This document shows, piece by piece, positions 27,428-37,600 of a stretch of DNA of 64,000 bases; the stretch's first letter is position 1; every line of letters begins with the position of its first letter. The stretch is from Jilunia laotingensis (GTDB lineage Bacteria; Bacteroidota; Bacteroidia; Bacteroidales; Bacteroidaceae). The stretch is from positions 930,001 to 994,000 of the forward strand of contig NZ_JACRTF010000001.1 of NCBI RefSeq assembly GCF_014385165.1, in the 5' to 3' direction. A model generated the notes under the pieces. It saw nothing but the letters and a program-made list of their open reading frames with translations, ran no database searches and was not told the origin of the DNA. The translations under genes and the position numbers were made by a program.

Positions 27428-28462
27428 ATGAAAAGAGTATTTTTTCCGGCTGTATTTTTGTTGCTGCTGTTTTCATTCAGTTTCGCACAAAAGCCTTATA
27501 AAGTAGTTTTCTACAATGTCGAGAACTTTTTCGATACTATCAACGACCCAGAAGTGCATGATGATGAATTCACTCCGGAAGGGCCTAAAAAATGGAACAG
27601 TGCGAAATATAATAAAAAGCTCAGTAATACTGAACGAGTATTATTCGATATCGCAGCCATAGACAAGGATTACCCTGTTGTAATAGGTTTTTCCGAAGTG
27701 GAGACCCGCGGTGTATTGGAGGATATCGTTGCCACTCGTAAACTGGCTCCTGCCAATTACCGAATCGTGCATTTCGATTCACCGGAAGCACGCGGTGTGG
27801 ATGTAGCTTTCATTTACCGTCCCGATGTTTTCAAGATAGAAGGGCAGTTTCCCGTGAAAACCGTCATTCCTTCTCTTCCTGATTTCAAGACTCGTGACAT
27901 CCTTACCATGTGGGGAACCATTGAAGAAGAACCTTTCTTTTTCATGGTAGCTCACTGGCCTTCACGGTTAGGTGGCAAGGAAGCATCGGAATTCAAACGT
28001 ATTGCCGTAGGCGAGCAGATGCGAAGCATTGCAGATTCCGTATTAAAGGCCAACCCTGCTACGAAAATCGTAATGATGGGAGACTTCAATGATGACCCGA
28101 CTGATAAAAGTATCGCGCAGGGATTAGGAGCGAAATTCAAGATGAAAGATCTTGAAGCTGGCGACCTCTACAATCCTTACGCTGACATGCTGAAAGCAGG
28201 ATACGGTTCATTAGCTTACGGAGACGCATGGAATATCTTCGACAATATTGTGGTGACGGAAAATTTGGCAAAAGGTTCTACAGGCTCACTCAAACTGCAG
28301 AAAGCACCCGGATCCAAATTCTACGGCAATATCTTCAAACAGCACTATATGGTGCAAAAAGAGGGGCAATACAAAGGGTATCCGCTACGCACTTACGTAG
28401 GCAATAATTTCCAGGGAGGCTACAGTGACCACTTCCCGGTATATATCTATATAGGTAAATAA
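27428..28462 (+). CDS. Secreted endonuclease/exonuclease/phosphatase (EEP) family protein
   Basis: A 344-residue exported protein with a signal peptide (FFPAVFLLLLFSFSFAQ). The EEP fold follows directly: FYNVENFFD near the N-terminus, metal-binding Glu90 in GFSEVETR, His in VAHWPSR, Asp219 and Asn221 in GDFNDDP and the terminal SDHFPV with Asp334/His335. The family includes DNase I, exonuclease III and phosphodiesterases. With the DRGH nuclease before it and a receptor after it, a role in trimming oligonucleotides to smaller products in the periplasm is likely; a phosphatase role is the alternative. Confidence 0.92.
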   Translation: MKRVFFPAVFLLLLFSFSFAQKPYKVVFYNVENFFDTINDPEVHDDEFTPEGPKKWNSAKYNKKLSNTERVLFDIAAIDKDYPVVIGFSEVETRGVLEDIVATRKLAPANYRIVHFDSPEARGVDVAFIYRPDVFKIEGQFPVKTVIPSLPDFKTRDILTMWGTIEEEPFFFMVAHWPSRLGGKEASEFKRIAVGEQMRSIADSVLKANPATKIVMMGDFNDDPTDKSIAQGLGAKFKMKDLEAGDLYNPYADMLKAGYGSLAYGDAWNIFDNIVVTENLAKGSTGSLKLQKAPGSKFYGNIFKQHYMVQKEGQYKGYPLRTYVGNNFQGGYSDHFPVYIYIGK

Positions 28463-28477
28463 TAATCTTCAATATTT

Positions 28478-31222
28478 ATGAAAATAAAAGCATTCCTTAT
28501 TATGGTGTTGTCTTTGATGTCGCTGGCAGTTTTTGCACAAAGCGGTGGTATCAAAGGTAAGGTAGTTTCCCGCATGACACGGGCTGCCATATCCGATGTC
28601 AAGATCACCTTGACTCCGGGCGACATTACGACTCAAACTGACAATGCAGGTAAATTCGAAATTAATAATCTGGCAAAAGGTGAGTATTCGCTAACTTTCG
28701 AAGCAGTAGAGTATGAGCCGTTGACCATCGCAGTCCGCGTGGACATGATGATGAGAGATATTAATAATGTGATCATGGTACCCGAAAACACAACTCCGAT
28801 GATGGATGATGCCATCTTTACAGAGTTTGACACAGAGACATTGGAAGATGCACAGTCATTGCCAACCTCGCTTTCGGCATCAAAGGATGTATTCAATAAC
28901 ATCGCTTCCTATAAATTCAGTGAAATGCGTTTCAATGTACGCGGTTACGATTCACAATATTCCGATGTTTACATGAACGGTATCCAACTGAATGACGCAA
29001 TGACCGGATATACTCCCTGGTCACTGTGGAGCGGCTTGAACGATGCAACCCGTAATCAGGAAATTACTTCCGGATTAAATATGGGCGAAATGGGTATCGG
29101 TGGTATTGCCGGAACAACCAATATCAACACACGCCCTTCACAAATGCGTAAAGGTTTCCGCGCGAGCTTGGTCAATGGTAACGCCATGTACCGCTTCCGT
29201 GGCATGTTTACCTATGCTTCCGGGCAGCAAGACAACGGTTGGTCGTATGCACTCTCCGTATCTACCCGTCAAGGAGGTAACTCTTATGTACATGGTGTGT
29301 ATTACAATGCTTTCGGTTACTTCGCATCCGTAGAGAAACAATTCAATCTGCAACATCGCCTCGGCTTGACCATCCTCGGAGCGCCCACGGAACGTGGCGC
29401 ACAGCAGGCGTCCACACAGGAAGCATACGATTTAGTGGGCAACAATTATTACAACCCCAACTGGGGATGGCAAGATGGTAAACGCCGTAATGCTCGTGTA
29501 CGCGATTATCATGAACCGATCGCTATGCTTAATTACACATTCGATATCGACGACCGTTCACAATTGAACGTAGCCAGTTCACTACGCTTTGGGAAAAATG
29601 GTTATTCGGCATTGACATGGTATGGAGGCCCGGATCCGCGCCCGGATTATTACCGTTATCTGCCGAGCTTCTACCAAGGCACGGAAGTAGGCGCATGGCT
29701 GGATGAAGCTTGGCGTACCAATACGGACAACATACGTCACATCGACTGGGATCAGTTGTACAACATCAACCGGGAACAACCTGAAAACCCCACTTATGGT
29801 TCCGGACATCGTGCCATCAACATGATAGAAGAACGTCATACCGACCAATTGGACTGGAATTTCTATACCCAATTCTCACATCTATTCCGTAATAATTCGA
29901 AAATCAACGGTGGAGTGAATCTACGTCGTAACCGTACGGAATACTACAGCGAGGTAAAAGACCTTCTGGGAGGCGATTACTGGATTGACATCGATAAATT
30001 TGCCGAACGCGACATGGGTGGTTTAAGTCCGATTCCCTATCAGAATGATATGGACTATTACGAAAAGTACGGTCACGCACGTGCTGCCAAAAAGGGCGAC
30101 AAGTATAGCTACGATTATTATGGAAATGTGATTTCCGCACGGGCATGGGCACAATACAGCATCAACTTCGGACAATTGGCAGTCAATCTGGGTGGAGAAC
30201 TTGGCCATAGCACCCAATGGCGTCACGGTCTGTGGAAGAAAGGCTTGTTCCCCGATAACTCACAAGGAGATTCGAAGAAGCAGAATTACCTGACGTACAA
30301 AGCAAAAGCAAACTTCAGCTATAAATTCTCTGCTGCACACTCTATCGATGCAAGCATTATTTACATGCAGGACGCTCCTTCTTTCCAAGCTTCCTTCGTA
30401 TCACCCCGTACACGTAACTCCGCCACACCAGGTGTTTCTACCGAGAAAGTATTTGGCGTAGACGCTTCTTACAACCTCCGCCTAGGCGATATCAAAGCAC
30501 GTGTATCGGGTTATTATACCAAATTTACCGACCAGACCCGCGTATTATCTTACTATGATGATGTAGAAGCAACCTTCTCCAATTTCGCCATGAGCGGAAT
30601 CGACAAACGCCACTTCGGTCTGGAAGTAGCAGCTTCCATCCCATTGTATGAAGGTTTATCATTGAACGGTGCCGTAAGCTGGGGACAATTCACTTATGAC
30701 TCGAACCCTGACTTCGTACAGATACAGGACAACAGCGGAGAGATCAAAAACGAAGGTAAAGTATACTGGAAGAACTTCCGCGTGGAAAGTACTCCGCAGA
30801 CAGCCATCAATGTAGGTCTTTCGTATCGCAGCCGTAACAATATCTACGCTTCTGTCGACATGAACTATTACAACAACATGTACCTGTCCATGAGTCCACT
30901 CTACCGCACCGATGCCGTATTGTCACGGAACATGTCCGAAGAAGACATTCGTGAGCTACGCCATCAGGAAGAGTTCGATCCTGCCTATGTATTGAATGCA
31001 AGCATCGGTAAAAACTGGTATATCAACCGTGCCTACACACTTGGTTTCAGTCTGGAAGTGAAGAACCTGCTCAACAACCAAGGTATCAAAACAGGTGGTT
31101 ACGAACAGGTACGTCTACTCAAGAACAAGGATGAGAGCTACCAGACCTATCAGCCATTTGACGCGAAGTATTTCTATATGTTCGGTACGACCTATTATCT
31201 GAACGTATATTTCCGCTTCTAA
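28478..31222 (+). CDS. TonB-dependent receptor of the nuclease operon
   Basis: A 914-residue outer-membrane receptor. A signal peptide (MVLSLMSLAVFAQ) is followed by a carboxypeptidase-regulatory-like domain (about 22-108, IKGKVVSRMTRAAISDVKI), a plug (about 115-225, with FNVRGYDSQYSDVYMNGI and GIGGIAGTTNI) and a large barrel ending in an aromatic strand (YYLNVYFRF). There is no STN domain and no SusD partner; the companion lipoproteins are the BACON/duplication protein and the DUF5689 protein. Context points to import of nuclease products such as oligonucleotides, nucleotides or nucleosides. Confidence 0.92.
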   Translation: MKIKAFLIMVLSLMSLAVFAQSGGIKGKVVSRMTRAAISDVKITLTPGDITTQTDNAGKFEINNLAKGEYSLTFEAVEYEPLTIAVRVDMMMRDINNVIMVPENTTPMMDDAIFTEFDTETLEDAQSLPTSLSASKDVFNNIASYKFSEMRFNVRGYDSQYSDVYMNGIQLNDAMTGYTPWSLWSGLNDATRNQEITSGLNMGEMGIGGIAGTTNINTRPSQMRKGFRASLVNGNAMYRFRGMFTYASGQQDNGWSYALSVSTRQGGNSYVHGVYYNAFGYFASVEKQFNLQHRLGLTILGAPTERGAQQASTQEAYDLVGNNYYNPNWGWQDGKRRNARVRDYHEPIAMLNYTFDIDDRSQLNVASSLRFGKNGYSALTWYGGPDPRPDYYRYLPSFYQGTEVGAWLDEAWRTNTDNIRHIDWDQLYNINREQPENPTYGSGHRAINMIEERHTDQLDWNFYTQFSHLFRNNSKINGGVNLRRNRTEYYSEVKDLLGGDYWIDIDKFAERDMGGLSPIPYQNDMDYYEKYGHARAAKKGDKYSYDYYGNVISARAWAQYSINFGQLAVNLGGELGHSTQWRHGLWKKGLFPDNSQGDSKKQNYLTYKAKANFSYKFSAAHSIDASIIYMQDAPSFQASFVSPRTRNSATPGVSTEKVFGVDASYNLRLGDIKARVSGYYTKFTDQTRVLSYYDDVEATFSNFAMSGIDKRHFGLEVAASIPLYEGLSLNGAVSWGQFTYDSNPDFVQIQDNSGEIKNEGKVYWKNFRVESTPQTAINVGLSYRSRNNIYASVDMNYYNNMYLSMSPLYRTDAVLSRNMSEEDIRELRHQEEFDPAYVLNASIGKNWYINRAYTLGFSLEVKNLLNNQGIKTGGYEQVRLLKNKDESYQTYQPFDAKYFYMFGTTYYLNVYFRF

Positions 31223-31252
31223 AAAATGTTATACAGCTATAAAGAGATAAGT

Positions 31253-32260
31253 ATGATGAATAAAATAATAAAACTATGCATGGTAGCCACGGTTCTTTTA
31301 AGTCTCGCAGGCTGCTACAACGATTTCGATGATCCCGCACCTGCCAAAGTATGGACAAAAGAAGACTTCGCAAATGAGAAGCTGATCTCCATAAAGGATT
31401 TCAAACAACTGTTCTATGATAAGTATGGCAGTTCCTCATCCAGTTTGGGCAAAACGTTGGAAATCACAGACGATTATGTGATCAGTGGTAAAGTCATTTC
31501 GAGTGATCAGGCAGGAAATGTATACAAGTCGGTATATATCTATGACGAGACATGCAAATCTGCCATTGAGCTGAAACTGATGGTCAGTAATTATGTGTTC
31601 TACCATCCGGGACAAACCATATTTGTACGTACCAAAGGTTTGGCTATCGGAAGCTACCGGTATATGTTAAGTGTAGGGGGCATGCCTACTCCGGCTGATA
31701 TCGCCAAAGGATATGCCAACCGGAATCTGGAAACCCGTATATTGGTCGATTCCCATATCTTCACCGGAGAATTAGGACAACTGACAGCAGCCGACACGCT
31801 TGTGATCAATAAGGACAATTATACTGAATTAAATGACGATGATCTAGGACGTTTGGTACGTTTCGAAGGATTGACCTATAAAGAAGGTACGTGGGGTAGT
31901 GACAAATATCCGCAATATTTGGAGACCACTTACCCGGGAGGACAAACCACAGCTGTGTATGAAAATAAATATTATTCTGATGAAGGACTGACTCCGACAT
32001 ATGCTTATAGTTATAATGGCAACCGCTATTACGGTTCATCCTGGTTTACCTACGGTAACACTTCCGAGAATGCCATCGGTAACTATATCCTCCGTGTCAG
32101 TGGTTATGCCAACTTCGCTCTACAGCCACTTCCGAAGAATGATGCGAAAGGTGATATCACTGCTATTTACACGAAATACTCTTCGAAATCGGGAGGTTTC
32201 ATCAAATACCAATTATTGGTTAACAGTTTCAGTGATATCCAATTCTCTGAAGAAAAATGA
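31253..32260 (+). CDS. DUF5689-domain lipoprotein
   Basis: A 335-residue lipoprotein. The ATG at 31253 (or 31256) gives the lipobox SLAGC (Cys21) followed by YNDFDDPAP, again acidic and fitting surface export; the frame also has an earlier ATG at 31226 with a worse N-terminus. The body fits DUF5689: an OB-like region (ITDDYVISGKVISSDQAGNV, IELKLMVSNYVFYHPGQTIF) and a second beta domain. DUF5689 proteins often sit beside secreted nucleases in Bacteroidota. Last gene of the operon, 30 bp after the receptor; a terminator follows. Confidence 0.85.
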   Translation: MMNKIIKLCMVATVLLSLAGCYNDFDDPAPAKVWTKEDFANEKLISIKDFKQLFYDKYGSSSSSLGKTLEITDDYVISGKVISSDQAGNVYKSVYIYDETCKSAIELKLMVSNYVFYHPGQTIFVRTKGLAIGSYRYMLSVGGMPTPADIAKGYANRNLETRILVDSHIFTGELGQLTAADTLVINKDNYTELNDDDLGRLVRFEGLTYKEGTWGSDKYPQYLETTYPGGQTTAVYENKYYSDEGLTPTYAYSYNGNRYYGSSWFTYGNTSENAIGNYILRVSGYANFALQPLPKNDAKGDITAIYTKYSSKSGGFIKYQLLVNSFSDIQFSEEK

Positions 32261-32367
32261 TTTTTGACCGTCGTTAAGAAATAGTCTTTCTTTAGAATTG
32301 ATTTTTCAGTAGCAGTCACTAAACACCTTTTGGGTGTTAGTGTTAATACATTGTGAGATAGTTATAG

Positions 32368-32416
32368 AAATAGCGTTAGGTACATAATAATGAATGTTAC
32401 CTAACGCTATTTTTAT
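32368..32416 (+). terminator. Terminator of the nuclease operon
   Basis: A 15-bp stem (AAATAGCGTTAGGTA / TACCTAACGCTATTT) with TTTTTA after it. An earlier imperfect hairpin (CACTAAACACC...GGTGTTAGTG, 32317-32342) precedes it. Confidence 0.85.
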
Positions 32417-32683
32417 CCATTATCGTTCCACTTCATTACAACTTTAATTTTCTCACAGCCCTTTATTTTAGCATGAATCAGCTTATTGGAATATCAACTC
32501 TCCTTATCCTGAATCACATATTTTTCCTAATAGCACGCAAATTCTTTGTAAAAAATCATCGACTATACAATAAATCTTCGTAACTTTAGACTTCATGAAC
32601 AAAGTGGTAATCGTTTAAATCTTATAATTCGACACTATAGATCTAATGTTTTCACCACTATATTTCTTATTATCAAATAAATA

Positions 32684-32691
32684 TAATTTTG
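32684..32691 (+). promoter_or_regulatory. -7 element for the TPR/HTH regulator
   Basis: TAATTTTG, a full consensus match, 36 bp before the chosen ATG at 32727 and downstream of an earlier in-frame ATG at 32646. Confidence 0.5.
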
Positions 32692-32726
32692 CCCATATCG
32701 GAATAACGTTAATTAACACCAGAGTT

Positions 32727-34382
32727 ATGCGGATGATAACATACATTACTAAGGCTTTTTGCCGCATACTGGTTTTGGCGATATTGACAACTTGCATGAT
32801 ATTGCCTGCCGTACCCATTTATGCGGATAATAAAAACAAAGAAATAATAGGCAACATGATCTCTGCTGGAGAAGAGGCTTATCACTCAAGTAACTATATA
32901 GATGCCATAAAACTTTTTCTCGAATCAAAAGAGAAAGCGGATGCAGCAAATCTTCCAGAATATAGCTGTCTTGCCACATATAACATTGGGGTATGCTATT
33001 TTTTCATATCCGAAAATGGAGAAGCACTAAAAAACTATTACGATGCATACACTATTTGCCAAAACAATGAGCTTGGATGGGAAACCGAATCAATGATTAT
33101 GAACGGAATAGCCGGAGTCTATTTCGAAGAAGAAAACTACATTAAATCACGAGAAATAATCATCCAATGTTATAAGGAAGCTATTAATAAAAAAGATTCT
33201 AATTTTGTATGCGCTTATGCTCTTGACCTTGCTTTGATCGCCAATAAGGAAAAAAAATTCACCGAATCGGCCGAATTTCTAAAATTAGCTCGTGAGTACG
33301 ACAACAACAAAAGCCAATCACGCATACTGGCTGTGGAAGCAGAAGCTATGTTTATGCAAAAAAAATATGATCAGGTAATAGCAATCTCAAATGAATTACT
33401 TTCATCTCCCACAGCAGAAAAAGCCGACAAAGGCATAATTCTGATATATTTGATTAACATATACAGGGAACGCAATAGTTTGGAAATGGCTTTTCAGTGT
33501 ATCAGTGAAGCGGAGAAAACCGTAACGATGAAAAACAAACCCTACTTGTTCGAATCCATAGCCCAACTCTACGAAAGTGCCGGCAACTATAAACGTGCAT
33601 TGAATTTCAAAGACTCCGTAATCATATACAATGACTCATTAACCACGACTCACAACCGGCAGTTAGCGGAAAATAGCCGAATAAAAATGGAAGTGATGAA
33701 ACTCACAGCTGAAATGGACAAACAACTGACCAAGATGCGCCAACGACACTACGTAACACTTTTGCTACTTTGCATCCTCGCGCTACTTGTGACCATAGCT
33801 ATTATCATCATTCGTAATCAACGTATCAAAAATCATAACGAACGTAAAGTTATGAGGCTGGAAATAGAAAAAAAACAGCACGAAAAGCAACTTGCCGAAG
33901 AGCAAGCCAAAGCTATAGAAATGGAGGCACATTACCGACAGGAAATCATGAAACGTTCACTTGAACAGAAACAAACGGAACTCTCAGTAACAACCATGTT
34001 CATATCGTCACGCAACAAACTGATAGAAGACTTGCTGAAATATCTATCAGACATAAAGGAGACACAAGGGATCCCTGCGCTTAATAATCTGGTGCAACAT
34101 CTCAAACAATTACTAAAAACAAGTAATGAACGTGACAACTTTCTTATTAATTTTGAATCGGCCAACTCCGACTTTATCAAAACATTAAAAAACCAACATC
34201 CTAATCTGTCGTCATCGGACATACGTTTTCTTGCCTATATACGTATGAACTTGTCCATGAAAGATATTGCATCTCTAACCAACACCAATCCGGAGTCATG
34301 CAAACGACGTAAAATAAGAATCAGTAAAAAACTAGGAATAGAAAGTTCGGCCGACCTTTACGATTACATTCTAAAAATGTAA
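32727..34382 (+). CDS. Membrane-anchored TPR sensor with C-terminal HTH regulator domain
   Basis: A 551-residue protein. The start at 32727 is chosen because the -7 element lies after the ATG at 32646. An N-terminal signal/anchor (FCRILVLAILTTCMILPAVPIYA) is followed by tetratricopeptide repeats in the periplasm (about 45-320, units such as LPEYSCLATYNIGVCYFFIS). One transmembrane helix (about 341-363) leads into a cytoplasmic coiled coil (about 370-440) and a C-terminal helix-turn-helix (about 480-550, LSSSDIRFLAYIRMNLSMKD, then SCKRRKIRISKKLGI). This one-protein sensing layout is common in Bacteroidota. It stands immediately upstream of three large secreted proteins and is their likely regulator. 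Confidence 0.85.
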   Translation: MRMITYITKAFCRILVLAILTTCMILPAVPIYADNKNKEIIGNMISAGEEAYHSSNYIDAIKLFLESKEKADAANLPEYSCLATYNIGVCYFFISENGEALKNYYDAYTICQNNELGWETESMIMNGIAGVYFEEENYIKSREIIIQCYKEAINKKDSNFVCAYALDLALIANKEKKFTESAEFLKLAREYDNNKSQSRILAVEAEAMFMQKKYDQVIAISNELLSSPTAEKADKGIILIYLINIYRERNSLEMAFQCISEAEKTVTMKNKPYLFESIAQLYESAGNYKRALNFKDSVIIYNDSLTTTHNRQLAENSRIKMEVMKLTAEMDKQLTKMRQRHYVTLLLLCILALLVTIAIIIIRNQRIKNHNERKVMRLEIEKKQHEKQLAEEQAKAIEMEAHYRQEIMKRSLEQKQTELSVTTMFISSRNKLIEDLLKYLSDIKETQGIPALNNLVQHLKQLLKTSNERDNFLINFESANSDFIKTLKNQHPNLSSSDIRFLAYIRMNLSMKDIASLTNTNPESCKRRKIRISKKLGIESSADLYDYILKM

Positions 34383-34588
34383 TTTGGGAATCCATCGGAA
34401 CCGCAATATATCCGTGAAAACCTTGGAATACTCTTCCTGCTTAGCAGTGCTAACAATGTATTATTTTTATCATCATTTTAAAAGAAAATATAAGAAAACC
34501 GCCAATTTCAGTCACAAAATATAGGCATTTAACACATTTGTCACCCTTTTGTCATCCCTCTAATTTATGGCTATATACTGTACATTCG

Positions 34589-34596
34589 TACTTTTG
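34589..34596 (+). promoter_or_regulatory. -7 element for the large secreted FN3 protein
   Basis: TACTTTTG, a full consensus match, 48 bp before the ATG at 34644. A weak TTTA lies at -33 spacing. Confidence 0.45.
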
Positions 34597-34643
34597 CAAT
34601 GTAACACTATTAGAACATCAGTAATCAATAAAACTTATTACTT

Positions 34644-37600
34644 ATGAAAAGAAAACTTACATTTCTATTGTTGCTTTGTGCGCTGTGCGCAAAACCCGCT
34701 ACAGCTCAGACACTCGAACGGACAACACAAAATCCGTTGACAATTCCTAAAAACGTGACAACCACAGAACAGGCCTCTAAGGGCAACACGTTCAAACTCT
34801 CCCCTTCAAACAAGTACAATGTAGCACCGACAGATGTTTACTCATGGCTCAGTACCACCAAACCCAAGGAACCTGCCAACTCCATTACCCACATACGGAA
34901 AAAGACAAGCCATATACCACCAGCCGTTAATGTAGCAGACAGTGTTTTAGTTTACGGAATATTCAAGAATACAGCAGATACCCCACCTAGCGAATTAAAA
35001 GGATTGGGTATATACTCATTCCACGCAGCCCCTACCATAAACTTTAGTGAAGAGGCCGGAGGACAAACCATTCCCGACGCTGTAGTTTTCGTCTACGTGA
35101 AAGGACAATATTATCTCTTTAACAATGGGAATATCACAATCGTCAACGCCTCCACAGGAGAGGTTGTGAAAAACGACATAGAATTGAGCTTAAACGGATC
35201 AGCCGTATCTCCCATGCAGGCGGCTACTTATGACCCGTTAAGTGATAAAATATTCCTTGTTTATTGGGCAGAAGATTACTCCAAAGCCATTCTCTCCGTA
35301 GACCCGCACACATTCGAGACGAAAGCGATCGGAGCCATGCCGGGATATCCTCTCTCTATAGCTGCTGCTCCCGATGGAAAACTCTATTTCATGAGTTATC
35401 CGACAAGCTTGTACTCCCTTGACAAAGCGACAGGAGAATACAAACTGATCAACAACGCTGCTAAGCCCGACAAGAACTATCAGAATGGAACAGCGAGTCA
35501 GACCGCAGTATTCGACTGGTCTACCGGCATGATGTATCTCGCTAACCTCACAACAGACTGGAATACACATCTCACCAAGATAGATCCTGCTACAGGTAAT
35601 GCTGTGAACATTGCCGATTTCCCGGGTAAAGAACGCATCGTAGGTTTATTTATTCCATATTCCGATGCTGATACTCCAGGATTTGCCAGCCAAATAAGCT
35701 ATACAGAAGGCAAGTTAAACTTCACAGCACCTGTCAACACATACAGTTCGGGCAAACAACTATCGGGAAATCTTACAGCCTATATCACAACAGCCGGTAA
35801 TACCACTGAGTTAAATGTTGAACCAGGCCAAAAAGTCTCCTTAGAGTATACACTTGCCGAAGGCAAGCACTCTATAGAGATTGAAATGGGAAATACGGTT
35901 GGAAAATCTCCGGCACGACGTCTGAACACATTTGTCGGTCAGGATCTTCCGACTGCCGTGACAGACCTCAACCTATCCATTGATGACGGCAAAAATGCCG
36001 TACTTACCTGGAAAGCTCCGACAACATCCCAACACGGTGGTCCGGTAGATGATGCCTCCCTCAACTATTTGATTACCCGTTATCCGGATGAAGTAATCGT
36101 AGCCACCGGACTAAAAGAAACTTCATACACCGAAACCATCCCAGAAGTACATGCCCGTTACTATTACACAGTCACAGTATATTCAGATGATAACGCAGGA
36201 GCAACTGTTACCTCCAACATCGTAACGGCCGGTGCAATATGGTTCCCACCGTATCTAGAGACATTCGAAACCCAAGCCGACTTCGATTCGTTCAAAATCA
36301 TCGACGCTAACAAAGACGGTAAGACATGGTCTTTCATGAACCCCGGACAAAACGGGCAAGCTTACCTTCAGGGAAATGGTACTCGCAATGTCGACACCGG
36401 CATCTATGACGGAAACGGTAACGATGACTATTTCATATCACCATTGATAAACCTCAAAAAGGACGTTGACTATCGCCTGTCATTAGATACTTATGACCAA
36501 TTCCTTACCACGGAGCATATGACCATATTACTTGGTAAAAAGCAAGATGTCACAGGTGATGAAACACAAATAGCATCGCTCGACATGCATTCGAATCAAT
36601 CGTATACGATCATATTCAATGTACCTGAGGACGGACTTTATACACTATTGTTCCATGGGGATTCGCCCGCAGAAAGCGTAAACGTATCCATAGACAACCT
36701 ATCGCTTGATGTATACTCATTTTTTAACGGCCCCGACTGCGTAACAGATGTCCAAGTGAAAGCTGGCGAAAAAGGAGTTCTCAACAATACACTGACATTC
36801 ACAACTCCTTCAAAGACATACAAAGGAGGTACGCTCAGTTCCATTTCTTATGTCAAAGTGTACAGGAATGGCAGTGCCAAAGCCGCACAAGTATTCAATG
36901 CTCCCAAAGTGAACGAAACTCTCACTTGGACGGACACCGATGTCGAACAGGGCAATGTGACTTACCGTATCGTAGCGTTTAATGATCAAGGACAGGGCAA
37001 GGAGTATCTCATCACCAACTGGGTAGGACTCGACATGCCGGCAGACGTTAGTAATTTGAAAGTTAAAATGAATGCCGACAACAAGGCCGTGGTAACGTAT
37101 GACAAGGTGAGCAGCATCGGCAAACACGGTGGATATGTAAATCCAGAGGAGGTGAAATATGTACTATGCAGATACAATGAATACAACTTCGAAAATCATT
37201 GGGAAGAAGTCACAGAATATACGCAAGAACTTACATTGACCGATGAAACGTTCTCACCAATGTATGGTGCCCGTCAACAATATGTCGATTATCTGCTTGT
37301 TGCCACTAATAGCGCTGGAAGTTCCGATGGTGCAGGAACAGGCATCGTGCTTGGTGAGCCATACGAGCGTCCTTACAAAGAATCGTTTGCCGGGGCATTG
37401 GTGACAAACGCTCCATGGACTCTTTCAGCAAGTTCTTACTACTACGCATGGAACATGGTGACTGGATCTGGCATAGCTGTCAAACCTTACGACAATGACG
37501 AAGGTATGCTCCAATTCTCCTATATCATGGACGAATCCAATACCCAGGTGATGATGGGTCCACGCATCTCGCTGAGCAACTCAACCTCTCCAGAGCTTAC

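Larger units (their letters stand above)
32261..32726. other. Intergenic region with two hairpins and the TPR-regulator promoter
   Basis: About 465 bp, AT-rich. It holds the operon terminator pair and the -7 box at 32684. No gene supported. Confidence 0.6.

Noticed and set aside
23864..32260. Standard SusCD polysaccharide locus
   Set aside because: No SusD homologue and no glycoside hydrolase; both enzymes are phosphodiesterase-type.
32646..32726. Earlier in-frame ATG for the TPR/HTH regulator
   Set aside because: The predicted -7 box lies after it, and the signal/anchor sequence starts at 32727.
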